This document shows, in pieces, positions 1 through 10,869 of a stretch of DNA of 64,000 bases. Source of the DNA: Sciurus carolinensis (Eukaryota; Chordata; Mammalia; Rodentia; Sciuridae); assembly GCF_902686445.1 (NCBI RefSeq), contig NC_062217.1, forward strand, positions 88,035,758 through 88,099,757, given 5' to 3'. The first letter of the stretch is position 1. Every line of letters starts with the position of its first letter. The notes beneath the pieces were generated by a model. That model saw nothing but the letters and a program-made list of their open reading frames with translations, did not search any database and was not told where the DNA came from. The position numbers and the translations under genes are program-made.

Positions 1-370
1 GAAAGGTGAAAAAATCCAAGAAGAATATGTAAGTTCGCATGTCTGCCACTCTGGCTCCCAAATGGGAGACTTGATTGAATGTTGGTGATTTTTATGATGA
101 TTTTCAAGGGCAGAGTTCTTCAAGAAATACCAGATTCCAGCAATACCTTTAGGTCAACAAGGATGGCAATCATAATGCTTCTCCATTTAAAAACCTTTAT
201 GCTTTTGTAGAATATACTAGCTGAATCTCTTCTCTGCCTAGCAGTTGTGTGACCTTCACTTGTTTGCTCTTTTATTTTCTATTAACCTACCCTGTACTTA
301 ATTTCAACCTACAGTTTAAGTGTTTATGTTCTATGTCACTTATAAACCTGAACATCTTTGAAATTAATGG

Positions 371-413
<43 letters not shown>

Positions 414-514
414 TCAATAGCATTAATATTTTTGCTCACTTATTTGTTCCCTCACAGTTACTTTGCCTAGGCAATCCACATTGCTGTACTCTGGGGACAC
501 TGTTTTATTCACCC
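1..514. other. Anonymous sequence with a TA microsatellite
   Basis: I see no gene or recognisable repeat here apart from a (TA)n microsatellite of about 40 bp near 371-410. The short open frame crossing it is low-complexity and has no coding character. Confidence 0.6.
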
Positions 515-712
515 CACCTGGTAATGGAGATTAAACCCAGAGGCACTCAATCACTGAGCCATATCCCCAGGGCTTTTTATTTTTATTTAGAAACAGGGTC
601 TCAGTAAGTTGCTTAGGGCCTCTCTAAGTCATGGAGACGGCTTTGAACTCATGTTTCACTGTCTCTGTCTTCCAAGCTGCTTGGATTAGAGGCATGCACC
701 ACCATGCCCAAC
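515..712 (-). mobile_element. B1/ID compound SINE (sciurid type)
   Basis: Read on the minus strand, the sequence runs from a 7SL-like B1 half (gcatgcctctaatcc...) through a linker resembling 'gagaccctgtttctaaataaaa' to a tRNA-like ID half (tggctcagtgattgag...) . This head-to-tail B1+ID structure is typical of squirrels and a few related rodents. The copy is diverged and has no clean poly(A) tail, so it is probably old. It is transcribed by RNA polymerase III when active and is moved by L1 proteins. Confidence 0.8.
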
Positions 713-714
713 AG

Positions 715-1420
715 GACACTGTATTTAACACAACTAACAAGACTCTTGTTCTCCTGGGACTTAACTGGTAGTGAAGTAAGAGAGACAACCAGCAGGTATT
801 TGGTGGTGGTAAGCACGCTGATAAAAATTTTACAGGGACATGACTGGATGTGGTGCAGCAGGCCAAGGGGCTTGATCACATAAAGCCTTCTGAAGGACAT
901 GATGCAGAAGCTGGGAGGCAGCAGGCAGGAAGTGGCCAGCTGAGGGAGGCTCCATGGGCTATTCCAGGTGCTAGAAACAACTCTGGCATGGCCCTGAGAT
1001 GGGAGGAGGCATGGGACATTCAAAGAACCAAAAAACCAATTAAAACAAGGTAAGAGGTTGACAGGAATTGAAACATAGTGTGTACAGCGTGGAGCACTTG
1101 GAGTCATAGGAAGGTTTCAAGAGTGAAATGATTGGATTTCTGTTTTTAAGGCTGCTCTATGGGCATGGTATTGTATTGAGGAGGCAGGGGAGTGAGCAGG
1201 AGGCCTGAGGATGTGTTTGATCAGAAGGGTGTAACCAGGTCCACTAGAGTAGCATTTGTGGAAAGAGGGTAGTGGATGAAATGAGGGCATGTTCTGAAGG
1301 CACTGTCAATCCTTGCTTACGGAAGGAAATGAAGGAAGAGGAGAGTCAAAGATGATTCCTTATTTTTATGTGAGAAACTTGTGGTTATGGATGGTGAACA
1401 GAGAAGTTTTTGAGAGGAAG
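715..1420 (-). repeat. L2 LINE relic
   Basis: The order of phrases resembling 'acagggacatgactgg', 'aggccaaggggcttgatcacataaagcc', 'gtgaaatgattggatttctg' and 'gagtcaaagatgattcc' follows the antisense of the ancient mammalian L2 family. It is heavily mutated and non-coding. The assignment rests on remembered consensus phrases; RepeatMasker would settle it. Confidence 0.5.
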
Positions 1421-1899
1421 AAAATCTGAAGATAAAACTTTTGCACACAAGCAACTGATGACTCTAAAGAAGTGTAGTGATCCAGTACACATACCCAAAG
1501 ACAAGTCAGACAGAGCTTGAATAGAAGAGGCAGCCTGCATGTGTCCTCAAGGGGCAAAGGACTGGAAGTTTCACTTTTTCTATTTCCTTGCTCTACTCCA
1601 TGTACTGTCAACAGCTCATTTTAATATATTTTCCCCTGCCCTGAGTATATGTCCATTCCAGGACTATTTCAGGAGTCTCTTACCTGCAACTAAATAAATG
1701 GATCTTTCCCACAAAACTAAATGCCCTGCCTCTTTCTTCCATGGAAAGATTTTAACACTAAATGGGCCATTGTATATATTTGTTCATATCCCCAAACTCA
1801 ATTTTCTTCCCATTTGCCATTTACGAGGTTTCTGAGGCAGAAACCTCACCAAAACGCCAACTCTGTCAAAGCCCACAACTGTTTGATCTAGGTCTCCTG

Positions 1900-2490
1900 T
1901 TTCTAAGTATTTCTCAGCAACTTTGACTCACTCTCACCCAATGTCTCTCCTCATCTCTTGCCTAAAGTATTATCCTGAGCTCCTCTCTGCTCTCTTTGCA
2001 TCAGATTCTTTCTGATTCCCCTGGGAACAGAGTCTTCACCGTGTCTGCAGTGATCATTGTAAAATGCAAATGGGGTTGCTCCTCTCTTTGCAACTATGCT
2101 CTAGTTCATTGTATTTGGAAGTCCAAGTCCTTGACAACCCACATTGCCCTTTGCAAACATCTGAGGCCTTTTGTATCACACCAGGCTTCCACCTTCCCAT
2201 CTCAACTTCCATAAATCTTGCCTATTTGCATGAAATCTATGAACATTACCTTATCCAAACCACCTTGATCATCAAGGAAGTCAATTTGGAAAAACTCAGC
2301 TTTAAAATTCTCTTCTCTATAAAAGCTACCATCCCCTGCTCTATCATCCTATTTCTCTCTGATCTGCATCACCATATTAACTATAGTATCACACCTATGA
2401 CAATTTATTGTATTTGTTGGCCTGAGTGTGACAGAGGTCCTCCAGTAGGAGACTCATCTTTCCCTGGCTTTGAGCACAGCACATGATACA
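1900..2490 (+). repeat. L2 LINE relic, sense orientation
   Basis: The sequence contains, in L2 order, a 'taaaatgcaaatggggttgctcc' stretch, a 'ttggaagtccaagtccttgacaa' stretch, and a pyrimidine-rich tail ending near 'acaatttattgtatttgttggcc'. These match the general form of L2 3' ends. Open frames here (up to 140 codons) are accidental: they have no domain and are composed of low-complexity Ser/Leu/Cys. Confidence 0.45.
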
Positions 2491-2534
2491 GCCCACTCAG
2501 CACTTGATCAATGAAAACTCTCTTTCAATATCTT

Positions 2535-2655
2535 CACTTTATTGGTGGGAAACTGAGGTCCAGACAGTGTAATCCCTTTGGTCTAAGTATGCACAGCAAA
2601 TTAGAGTAGAACTTCTGTCTCCTAAAGTAAGTGGTTTCCTTTCCACTTTTTAATG
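2535..2655 (-). repeat. MIR SINE relic
   Basis: The core 'cttcactttattggtgggaaactgaggtccagacagtgtaatccctttggtc' is the antisense of the MIR central region. It is an inactive ancient tRNA-derived SINE. Confidence 0.6.
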
Positions 2656-2839
2656 GTTGTTTCCTATCCCTTATGCACTATTTTCAAGGAAAGTAGAAGT
2701 ACCCAAGTTCAGAAGGATTTTTCATGTTATAAACCTTTAAACATTAGTTACATCATCTCTGCCCATTCTCTGTTTGTAATAGTTATGCTTAAGAAAATGT
2801 TGGAAGAATGATATTAGAATACCAACCTGAATTTCAGAA

Positions 2840-3010
2840 GTAGAGATTTGACCATTCTATCACTCCCTAATTAATGTGATCTGGGCAAGTTTGAGTCCCT
2901 CATGCCTGGTCTTGCCCATTTATTTCATGGAGATGATACGATAATAAATGGAGGAGATTATGTAGGAAAGTACCTTAAACCATGAAAGGCAAGATACTAA
3001 AAAATACCTC
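2840..3010 (+). repeat. MIR SINE relic
   Basis: Sense MIR phrases are seen: 'gatctgggcaagtttgagtccctcatgcctggtcttgcccatttatttcatggagatgata'. The copy is diverged and inactive. Confidence 0.55.
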
Positions 3011-3985
3011 AGCAGTATTATTTGTCATTTCTTAATTTTCAGTTAAATGTAACCTTCTTATTGATGCTTAAAATAAATATGTTGCTAAGGTGGCCACGTT
3101 GGTAAGTGTTTTAAAGGATTAGGATTTCAATTTTTACCTCTACCTAACTTTATGGCCTTCCCTCTGATCCACCCGATCCTGAATTTAATTATCAAGTTTA
3201 CTTTAACACTCTATTTACATTTTGTCTACCTTATAGTTCTACATAGCTGAGTGAAAAGAGCTTGATTAATAAAAGCTTGCCATTTTATACTTCCTTGTAA
3301 TTAATACAATAAAAAAGGGTCACCTCCTGAATGGGCTCTGTATGGCTAATATATTTTTGGTTTAAACTTTGTCCTTTGGGTATGCTTATTTGATGGCATT
3401 TTTGTTTCTGAAATTTATTAGTGGATTTGAAAATCAACCTTATATTTTTTTACTGATATGCATTCTAAGACACACACACCCTCAAACATCATCACAACTC
3501 TGGAAAGAGGATTTGGAACAAGTTTTAAATTCTGGATCTGGGATTTAAGAGGTTTAAAGCATACGACATTTTCACATGAACGAAAAATAAATATCTTTCT
3601 TCTTTTTAGTCTGTTAGCTGACTCAGCTGGTACTGAATTTGAAGTGACATTGCAAAGTGTCAACCCAAGTTGACGGAAAGAGTTAAGTCTTTTTTCTTTC
3701 TGAGTCAAGAAACAGGGCCTTCGCAGATTTTTGCAAACATTGAGCCCATGGTCTCAAGAGCACACACCTAACGGGCTTCCTGATGTAATAAACTCAAGAT
3801 GGTTTACTCTGTAGCAAATGGTCACCAAACAAATCTAGTGTTATAATTGACCACAGAGGGATATGTGGCATCTAAAGTACTGAAGGTAGATTTTTATTCA
3901 TCAATAATTTTTAAAGACTTTAAAAACTGGTCTGGCATGAAGAAATACAAAGAATGAGAGTTCAAGCAACTCAGTAATGAAGCAG
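3011..3985. other. Anonymous A+T-rich sequence
   Basis: I see no gene or assignable repeat. Overlapping 71- and 96-codon frames on opposite strands near 3418-3708 share the same bases and show no domain, so I treat them as chance. Confidence 0.5.
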
Positions 3986-3989
3986 AGGG

Positions 3990-4110
3990 TTTGGAATCAA
4001 GTGATGCTGGCCCAAGACCTGTCTGCTATTGACCTTTGCCCTTCAGCAAGTTATTACACTCCTCACTATCTTGCCTCTGGGGTAAGATGCAACAAAATAT
4101 CTCCTTCCCA
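3990..4110 (+). repeat. MIR SINE relic
   Basis: The run 'gctattgacctttgcccttcagcaagttattacactcctcactatc...' follows the MIR sense core ('tgtgaccttgggcaagttacttaac'). Confidence 0.5.
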
Positions 4111-4139
4111 GAACTTAGCAGATTAAAATTTTAATGTGT

Positions 4140-4500
4140 CATAGTTTGGCCTTCCATATCTAAATGTCTTAGACAGGGTGCCTTAAACAACAGAATTTAT
4201 TTCTCATATTTCTAGAGACTAGAAGTCCACAATCAAGGTAGTGGCTGATTGGGTTTCTGCAGAGGGCTTTCACCCTAACTTGCAGAAGACTGCTTTTTTC
4301 CTGTGTTTTCACAAAGTGATGCACGAGAGAGCTCTGGTCTTTCTTCTACTTATAAGGACACTGATCCCATCCAGGAGCCTTATGCTCTTAACGTCATGTA
4401 AATCTAATTATTTCCACACAGCCCCATCTCTGAATTCCATCACACTGAGGGACAGGGCTTCAGTATCTACATTTTGAGGAGATATTGAGTAATTAAATCA
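4140..4500 (-). mobile_element. MaLR-type (MLT1/MST-like) LTR relic
   Basis: Phrases such as 'gggtgccttaaacaacagaatttatttctca', 'tagaagtccacaatcaagg', 'cttataaggacactgatccca' and 'gggcttcagtatctacattttg' are, in order, the antisense of the ERVL-MaLR LTR family. No internal retroviral sequence flanks it, so it is a solo LTR. A second member lies at 16,180-16,500. Confidence 0.6.
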
Positions 4501-4919
4501 CTCTTAAATTTTTGAAAGATATTCAATCTATAACAGTGTTAACTCAGGTTAAAAGACTGAACAGAGCTGGATCTTATATGTAAGATGTTTTTATTAAATT
4601 GCCAACTATTAATTATCAACTCCCTTATAGCCAATTATCAAAATACCACTTATATCTGACTTTGCCTTCTGCATGACAAAGGTATCTGATATGGTTTTAG
4701 AAATGGGACCTGGAATCAATAATTTGCTCCCAGTCATACCTGGTTATATTGCTGGTAAATACTTTATCCTGTGGTGGTGGAGGTAGGTCCCCAAAGTGAT
4801 TCTCCACAAACTCCTCACTGCCATCATGCTTCTCCAGAGGGGAATGGAGTCTGAGTGCACTAGAAATGGACAGTGTACCTTATTAGAACCATTTTTAGTG
4901 ACATTTTGTATTCTTAAAC

Positions 4920-5035
4920 TCCTTAGAGTGTCACTCGGTTTCATATATATCATTTCATTTACTTCTCATAGCCACTCTGTGAGGTGTCCTGAAAGATGTC
5001 ATTATCTTAAACTCTAAAACTAAAGGGGGGAGAAG
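4920..5035 (-). repeat. MIR SINE relic
   Basis: 'catttcatttacttctcatagccactctgtgaggtgtc...' followed by 'attatcttaaactctaaaactaaa' is the antisense MIR 3' half. Confidence 0.5.
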
Positions 5036-5074
5036 AAAGTAGGGACTAAAGGACCAGTCTGCTTATTTTCATAT

Positions 5075-5240
5075 TTGTTACTATATATTAACTCTGTAAC
5101 CTTAGGCAAATTATTTAAGATCTCTGTGCCTTGGCTTCCTAATCTATAAAATGGAGTTTACTAGTAATACCTGTCTCAAGGTTATTATGAGGGTTTAGTG
5201 CACTGTTTTACAAATAAAGCTCTAAGGATAATATTTAGCA
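5075..5240 (+). repeat. MIR SINE relic
   Basis: A good sense match to the MIR core: 'ctgtaaccttaggcaaattatttaagatctctgtgccttggcttcctaatctataaaatgg', followed by the expected 'acctgtctcaaggttattatgagg'. It lies next to an oppositely oriented MIR. Confidence 0.75.
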
Positions 5241-5329
5241 AACTCAAATGTGAACCATTGTTATAAAGAATGGAAGATGATATGATGCCATAACTAATGT
5301 AGCTAATATTTTTGCTCAATATGATATAA

Positions 5330-5615
5330 CTAAGATGACTTGGACATTTCTATGTCATTTACTTGTCTTCCTTTACAAACCATTGAAATGTTCATGTTCT
5401 CCAAAGTTTCATCTCAGTTGCATGCTCTCCTTGATAGCAGCCTTCTCCACAGCTAAGCACTCACAAACCTTGTTGATGGCAGCTTTAATTCATCACTTTC
5501 TCTGCCTGCCCCTCACATCTTTCTATCACAGTTCTTAAGTGTGTGCATTAGACTAGGCAGATTTCCTCTTTCTTTTGAAATGAAAACCCAGTGCATAGGA
5601 GGAACTCAATAAATA
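5330..5615 (+). repeat. Probable L2 3'-end relic
   Basis: A pyrimidine-rich region ends in 'acccagtgcataggaggaactcaataaatacttgc', which resembles the L2 3' terminus. The rest is poorly preserved. Confidence 0.35.
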
Positions 5616-5639
5616 CTTGCAAGAAAGGAAGAACAGGGT

Positions 5640-8090
5640 ATTTATTTAATTAGAACAGTTTTAACTGTAATTAAATCACCATTAATTTTTGAATAATCTG
5701 CAAAACTTAAATGATATAACACATTACAAAATTTGCTCCATTAAGATAATTAGCCAATTTGAAATCAGACATATTTTGAGCATCTCCATGTCAGGCATTA
5801 TGCAAATACTGAGAAATTTTTAAAAATCCTCAAGGACTTTCTGTCTTTGTGGGGAATTCAAACCTTCACAAATGAGTTAGTAATGTTGCAACTGTGTGTT
5901 GACAGTCTTACAGAGATAATGTCACCTGTTTGTCACAGGTAAGTCTCTCTCTGCTTCACCAATTTAATGTGTTTGAACATTTGAAATATGATGGAATTCA
6001 TAAGTAGAAGTTATTTGTGTGTTTTTTCATTTCATATATGTTTTCAAGAAATATGTCTGCAACCATTTTCTTTGCTCTTTGATTGCTTCTTGTAGTGTGC
6101 TTTAATGACTTGTGAAAATAGATCAGTAGTTGTGCAGATACAGTCCCATCATTGCCCAGCCTTCTGTATAGTTGCAATTAAACAGAATTTTTATTTGTGG
6201 GCTTCATCTGTGAATCTTTACCAGCCAGATACTCCTCCATTGTGAAATGTTAGAATGCATCAGATATTCTTTAAATGTCTTTTGCTGGGTGCATACAGCA
6301 TGTACTCCCTATTTAGCAAGACATTAGTGTTCTTGAAATGTAAACATGATACATCACTTACCGTGTGACCACTAACCTTTTCCACCACTATCAATTCAGT
6401 TGTGTAGTGGCATGCCCTTGACTTTCAAGCTTTCAAACTGTAATCTTGAAAGTAGTGTTAAGTGAAATCAGAACCATTGTGCAGTTTTTGCTTGGGGTCA
6501 TCTTAAGCAATGCCTTGGTTTTCTCAGGTGGTAATTTTAGTAGATTTGAAACCTTCCTAAAAATAATGTGTGTGCAAAACAATGAGAAGTATTGACAAAG
6601 GAGTATTACCTTTGTTTGCATCAAATACTTTGACCTAGTGTGTGTGAAATATGGCAATTTTCACACAAAATACAATCACAAAATATAAATCCTGTCATTG
6701 TCACAATGGGTATGATATAATTTTGTTAGACCCATACTGGGAAAATAATATATGTATTATTTATAAACAATTATATGTGTTAGAGCATGTCCTTTGCCCT
6801 CATTCCTTTTAACTGAAATGTCACATGATTTTTGCACTGGCAGAGGAAACCAGAGCTGGCTTCTAAGTTACTGACATAGCCCTATTTCTGGTGAACTGTT
6901 TCACAATTTCATGATTTTAACCACATCTTGGCAGGTGTAGTGAGATGGCTTTCCTGCCACAAACATATGCTTTAATTGAATGTGCATTTTCAGGAATCAA
7001 AGAGTACAAATACAGAAATCAACCATACTGCAGATTATTTATGGCAATAAGCCATGGTTAAAAACAAAAAAAGAATAGTAGTGTATCATACACAACTTTA
7101 TATAAATAATAAATGAATAAAGTTCTTATTCTAACAAATACACAATAACTATGATTTTAAGTGCTCACCGAAGCAGTTAATTATGTTAGCATACCTTGAT
7201 CCCGAGGATATAGCTACCTAAAGCCAGAAGTCTCTGTACCTCTAGGTGCAACCATCACCTAAGGATGCAACACCTGGATAGATAAAGGTCAAGGTCTCTT
7301 CAGAAACTAATGAACTCTCATGAAGGGGAGACATATAAACACATACACACACATTCATATGTCACCCTGTATCTTTATGTTGTCATATTCTCATACAAGT
7401 TTTGCAAGTGATGTGCATTACTTTTTCATGTGCTGATCTTGTACCATGTACTACTTTCATTTGCTTGCAGGCTTTTCTCATTGTACCCTCCTGCTTCTGC
7501 AGCTCCAGTGCTCCACAGCAGTTCTTCCTGTCCTCCTTTGGACTTGGCTCCCCATTGCTGACACCCCAATCTTCTCACATGAGACCAGACCCAGGTAGCT
7601 GACCAAGGTTCCACAATATCCATCACTTAGGCCCCAGCCACCTGCTCTTCACTACCCCCACTGACATACCCAAAGGTTTGTAAAGACTTGTTTTAAAAAG
7701 GTCCCTCCCAACGAAACTACACACATCCTTTCAAAATGCTGTTGTGTTTATTCTCTTGGGAGAAATTCACAGTCAACTTTTGGGATATTCACATTAGATG
7801 TACTTACCCCCATCTGACACTGACGAATGTGAGGGATCAAAATAGTCAGAGGTTTGTTGTATCTGACAAACCCCCTGTGCAATGGGCCCAGCACATCTAC
7901 ATCTTTGTATTCCAAATGTAGCACTAGATCTCCTAACTGAGACCATGCTGCCCAAATCAGACTAGAATTTTTATTTGTAAATGGAGCATATAAAAGCAGA
8001 TTTTCTAGTCCTTTTTTACTTCAGTTCATAGGTCTTGGTATTTGGGTTTATTTAAAATATGGAAAAGTGTATGTGGGTGGGAGATTTTTA
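5640..8090. other. Anonymous A+T-rich sequence
   Basis: I see no gene, tRNA or assignable repeat. Short frames (60-75 codons) overlap on both strands and have no domain signatures. Confidence 0.5.
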
Positions 8091-8104
8091 TAAAGAAGAG
8101 CTTC

Positions 8105-8319
8105 AGCAGAGTGCACACCTGTAATTCCAGTGCCTCAGGAGGTTGAGGCAGGAGGATCTCAAGTTCAAAGCCAGCCTCAGCAGCTTAGCAAAGCTATAAG
8201 CAATTTAGTGAGAACCTATCTCAAAATAAAAAGGTTGGGGATGCAGCTTGGTGGTTAAGCACCTCTGAATTTGAATTTCAATCCCTAGAACAAAAAAAAA
8301 AAAAAAAAAAGGAAGGAAG
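8105..8319 (+). mobile_element. B1/ID compound SINE with 13-bp target-site duplication
   Basis: B1 half ('cacacctgtaattccagtgcctcaggagg...gaggatctcaagttcaaagccagcctcagcagcttagcaaa') followed by ID half ('ggttggggatgcagcttggtggttaagcacc...aatttcaatccctag') and an A tail. The 13-bp repeat AAAGAAGAGCTTC flanks it at 8092-8104 and 8320-8332, the mark of L1-driven insertion. Confidence 0.92.
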
Positions 8320-8990
8320 AAAGAAGAGCTTCCATAGAAATATGAAAGGTCACTGAGATTCCCAAAATTTCTTTTCAAAACCCTTTCAAAGATATGAATT
8401 AGTTCCCTCTATCTAGAATACTTGAAACACAATCCTATTTTGAGGAATTAGTGAATTAACAGAGCTCACAAAGAACTTTCTAGTCATGATTTTTCTCCCT
8501 TTGCTGGAAGCCATAACTATGTTAGAAACTGCTCCTTGGTTTCTCTCATTAACACAGCAGGGCTTTCAAAAATAAATGATTATTCTGAAATTATTGGTGG
8601 TTTTGAACTATGCCAATACTAAAACATGTTTTTTAAATGTGCTTCTTGGATCAGCTTTATCCAAATACATTTAAATGCATATAAACCCATGAATACTGTG
8701 TAATATGCATCCTCTGTTTTTGGCAGGTTTTCTAGAAGGTATTGGAAAAGATGTTTCCATGTTAATTTAATTGAATGAGAGAATATTCCTTCTCTTACTC
8801 CCCCCTCCCTTTTAATTCCTAGGTACATTCATTTTGTTAAATAATTATGTACTAAATGTTAAGGCAAAGACATATTCTGTGGTGATTTCAGGACTTAAAA
8901 CAGTAGTCTTTTTTTATCAAAAAGTGCACTGATTAGACAACAGAATTTAGGTCTCCATTTCCTGAAGAAAGTGATTTGTTGTTGTCATTG
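8320..8990. other. Anonymous sequence
   Basis: I see no gene or assignable repeat beyond the SINE target-site copy at its left edge. Confidence 0.5.
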
Positions 8991-9006
8991 CTTCTTTTTT
9001 CTTTCT

Positions 9007-9225
9007 TTCTTTTTTTTTTTTTTTAAATGTACCAGGGATTGAACCGAGGGATGCTTAACCACTGAACTATATCCTCGGCCCTTTTTAAATTTTATTGAGA
9101 GATAGGTTCTTGCTAAGTTGCTTAGGGCCTTGCTAAATTGTTGAGGCTGGATTTGAACTCATGATCCTCCTGCCTCAGCCTCCTGAGTGACTGGGATTAC
9201 AGGTATGTACCACTGTGCCCAACTG
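9007..9225 (-). mobile_element. B1/ID compound SINE
   Basis: Begins with a T tract (the A tail on the other strand), then 'ccagggattgaaccgagggatgcttaaccactgaactatatcc' (ID half) and 'gatcctcctgcctcagcctcctgagtgactgggattacaggtatgtaccact' (B1 half). Confidence 0.9.
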
Positions 9226-9526
9226 GAAGTGATATTTAACTCCTTTTCTTGGTATTCTGTAAGAATAATTATAACAACACCTATCACACACAGTAGTTCT
9301 ACTTCATAGATGAATATGCCTAACTCTTCACTCATTATTTGTTCAGATTTTGGAAACAGAAGGCAGCTCAGAGCTGAAGTCAGATGTTCTACTGTAAGAG
9401 AAGCATGATGTTCTTAGTCTATCCCAAATGGGACATGCTGCTTCCTGCCTCCTTGCTTTTATTTTATTTTTTTGGTGCAGATACTAAAGGGAAGGTGAAT
9501 GGTTTTCTTGTATAAGAGAAAGGACC

Positions 9527-9758
9527 AGCTAGGCACCATGGAGCACACCTGTAATCCAGCAGCTCAGGAGGCTGAGTCAGGTGGATAGCAAGTTCAAAGC
9601 TACCCTCTGCAAAAACAAAGCACTAAGCAACGCAGTGAGAGCTTGTCTCTAAATGAAATACAAAAAAAATGTTGGGTATGTGGCTCAGTGGTTGAGCGCC
9701 CCTGAGTTCAATCCCTGGTACCTGCAAACCCGCCCCTCCCCAAAAGAAAAGAGAGAGA
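9527..9758 (+). mobile_element. B1/ID compound SINE
   Basis: The full order is present: 'agctaggcaccatggagcacacctgtaatccagcagctcagg...' then 'ttgggtatgtggctcagtggttgagcgcccctgagttcaatccctgg'. An imperfect repeat (agagaaaggaccag / agagaaaagatcag) flanks it and is a plausible target-site duplication. Confidence 0.88.
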
Positions 9759-10006
9759 AAAGATCAGAGAATTGAAGCTGAAGCCTAACTTGTTTTCTTT
9801 GTGCTAAGGAGAATGTGAAGCTTTGGCTTGCTGTGACTTAATGACCATGATAGGAAGGTGTTAAATACCAGTTATTTCTTTCAGCAGTGGAGCATACCAA
9901 GTCTTTCATGGGCTACTTTATCAATGTTTCTTCTGATTGTAACTTTTTAAAAAAGGAATATCAAACGGAGTCACTGAGCTCTCATTTAAAGTACCTACCA
10001 GTTTTC

Positions 10007-10865
10007 TTTTTTTAAATTCATTTTTATTGTAAACAAATGGAATACATCTTGTTTTTCTGTTTGTACATGAAATAGAGGCATAACATTTGTGTAATCATAC
10101 ATTTACCTAGGGAATAGATTTTGATTCATTCTGTTATTTTTTTCATCCCCCCACCCCTCCCACCCCTCTTATCTTTCTATACAGTCCCTCCTTCCTCAAT
10201 TTTTACCCCCCTCCCAACCCCCATTATGTGTCATCATCCGGCTTATCAGAGAGATCATTCGTCCTTTGGTTTTTTGAGATTGGCTTATCTCACTTAGCAT
10301 GATATTCTCCAATTTCATCCATTTGCCTGCAAATGTCATAATTTTATTATTTTTTATGGCTGAGTAATATTCCATTGTATATATATATACCACAGTTTCT
10401 TTATCCATTCATCTATTGAAGAACATCTAGGTTGGTTCCACAATCTGGCTATTGTGAATTGAGCAGCTATGAACATTGTTGTGGCTGATCTCTGTAGTAT
10501 ACTGATTATAAGTCATTAGGGTATAGGCCAAGGAGTGGGATAGCTGGGTCAAATGGTTGTTCCATTCCAAGTTTTCTAAGGAATCTCCACACTGCTTTCC
10601 AGAGTGGCTGCACTAATTTTCAGCCTCACCAGCAATGTATGAGTGTACCTTTTTCTCCACATCCTCTCCAACACCTATTGTTGCTAGTATTCTTGATAAT
10701 CTCCATTCTAACTGGGGTGAGATGGAATCTTAGTGTAGTTTTGATTTGCATTTCTCTTATTACTAAAGATGTTGAACATTCTTTCATATATCTGTTGATT
10801 GCTTGTAGATCTTCTTTTGTTCATTTCCTTAGCCCATTTGTTGATTGGGTTATTTGTATTCTTAC
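10007..10865 (-). mobile_element. 5'-truncated L1, younger of a nested pair
   Basis: A T-rich start gives way to an L1 3' UTR and the end of ORF2 read on the minus strand (the '[17 protein letters not shown]' and '[20 protein letters not shown]' peptides are visible at 10,196-10,408). Similarity stops at about 10,864. An 11-bp imperfect repeat (TACCAGTTTTC at 9996-10,006; TACCAGTATTC at 10,866-10,876) brackets it. It lacks the telomere-like segment of the youngest L1s here, so it belongs to an intermediate subfamily. Confidence 0.8.
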
Positions 10866-10869
10866 TACC

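Noticed and set aside
649..1107. 152-codon minus-strand frame
   Set aside because: It crosses a SINE/L2 boundary and has no domain; chance.
2064..2486. 140-codon plus-strand frame
   Set aside because: It lies in L2-like relic sequence, another frame overlaps it, and no L2 protein motif is in phase.
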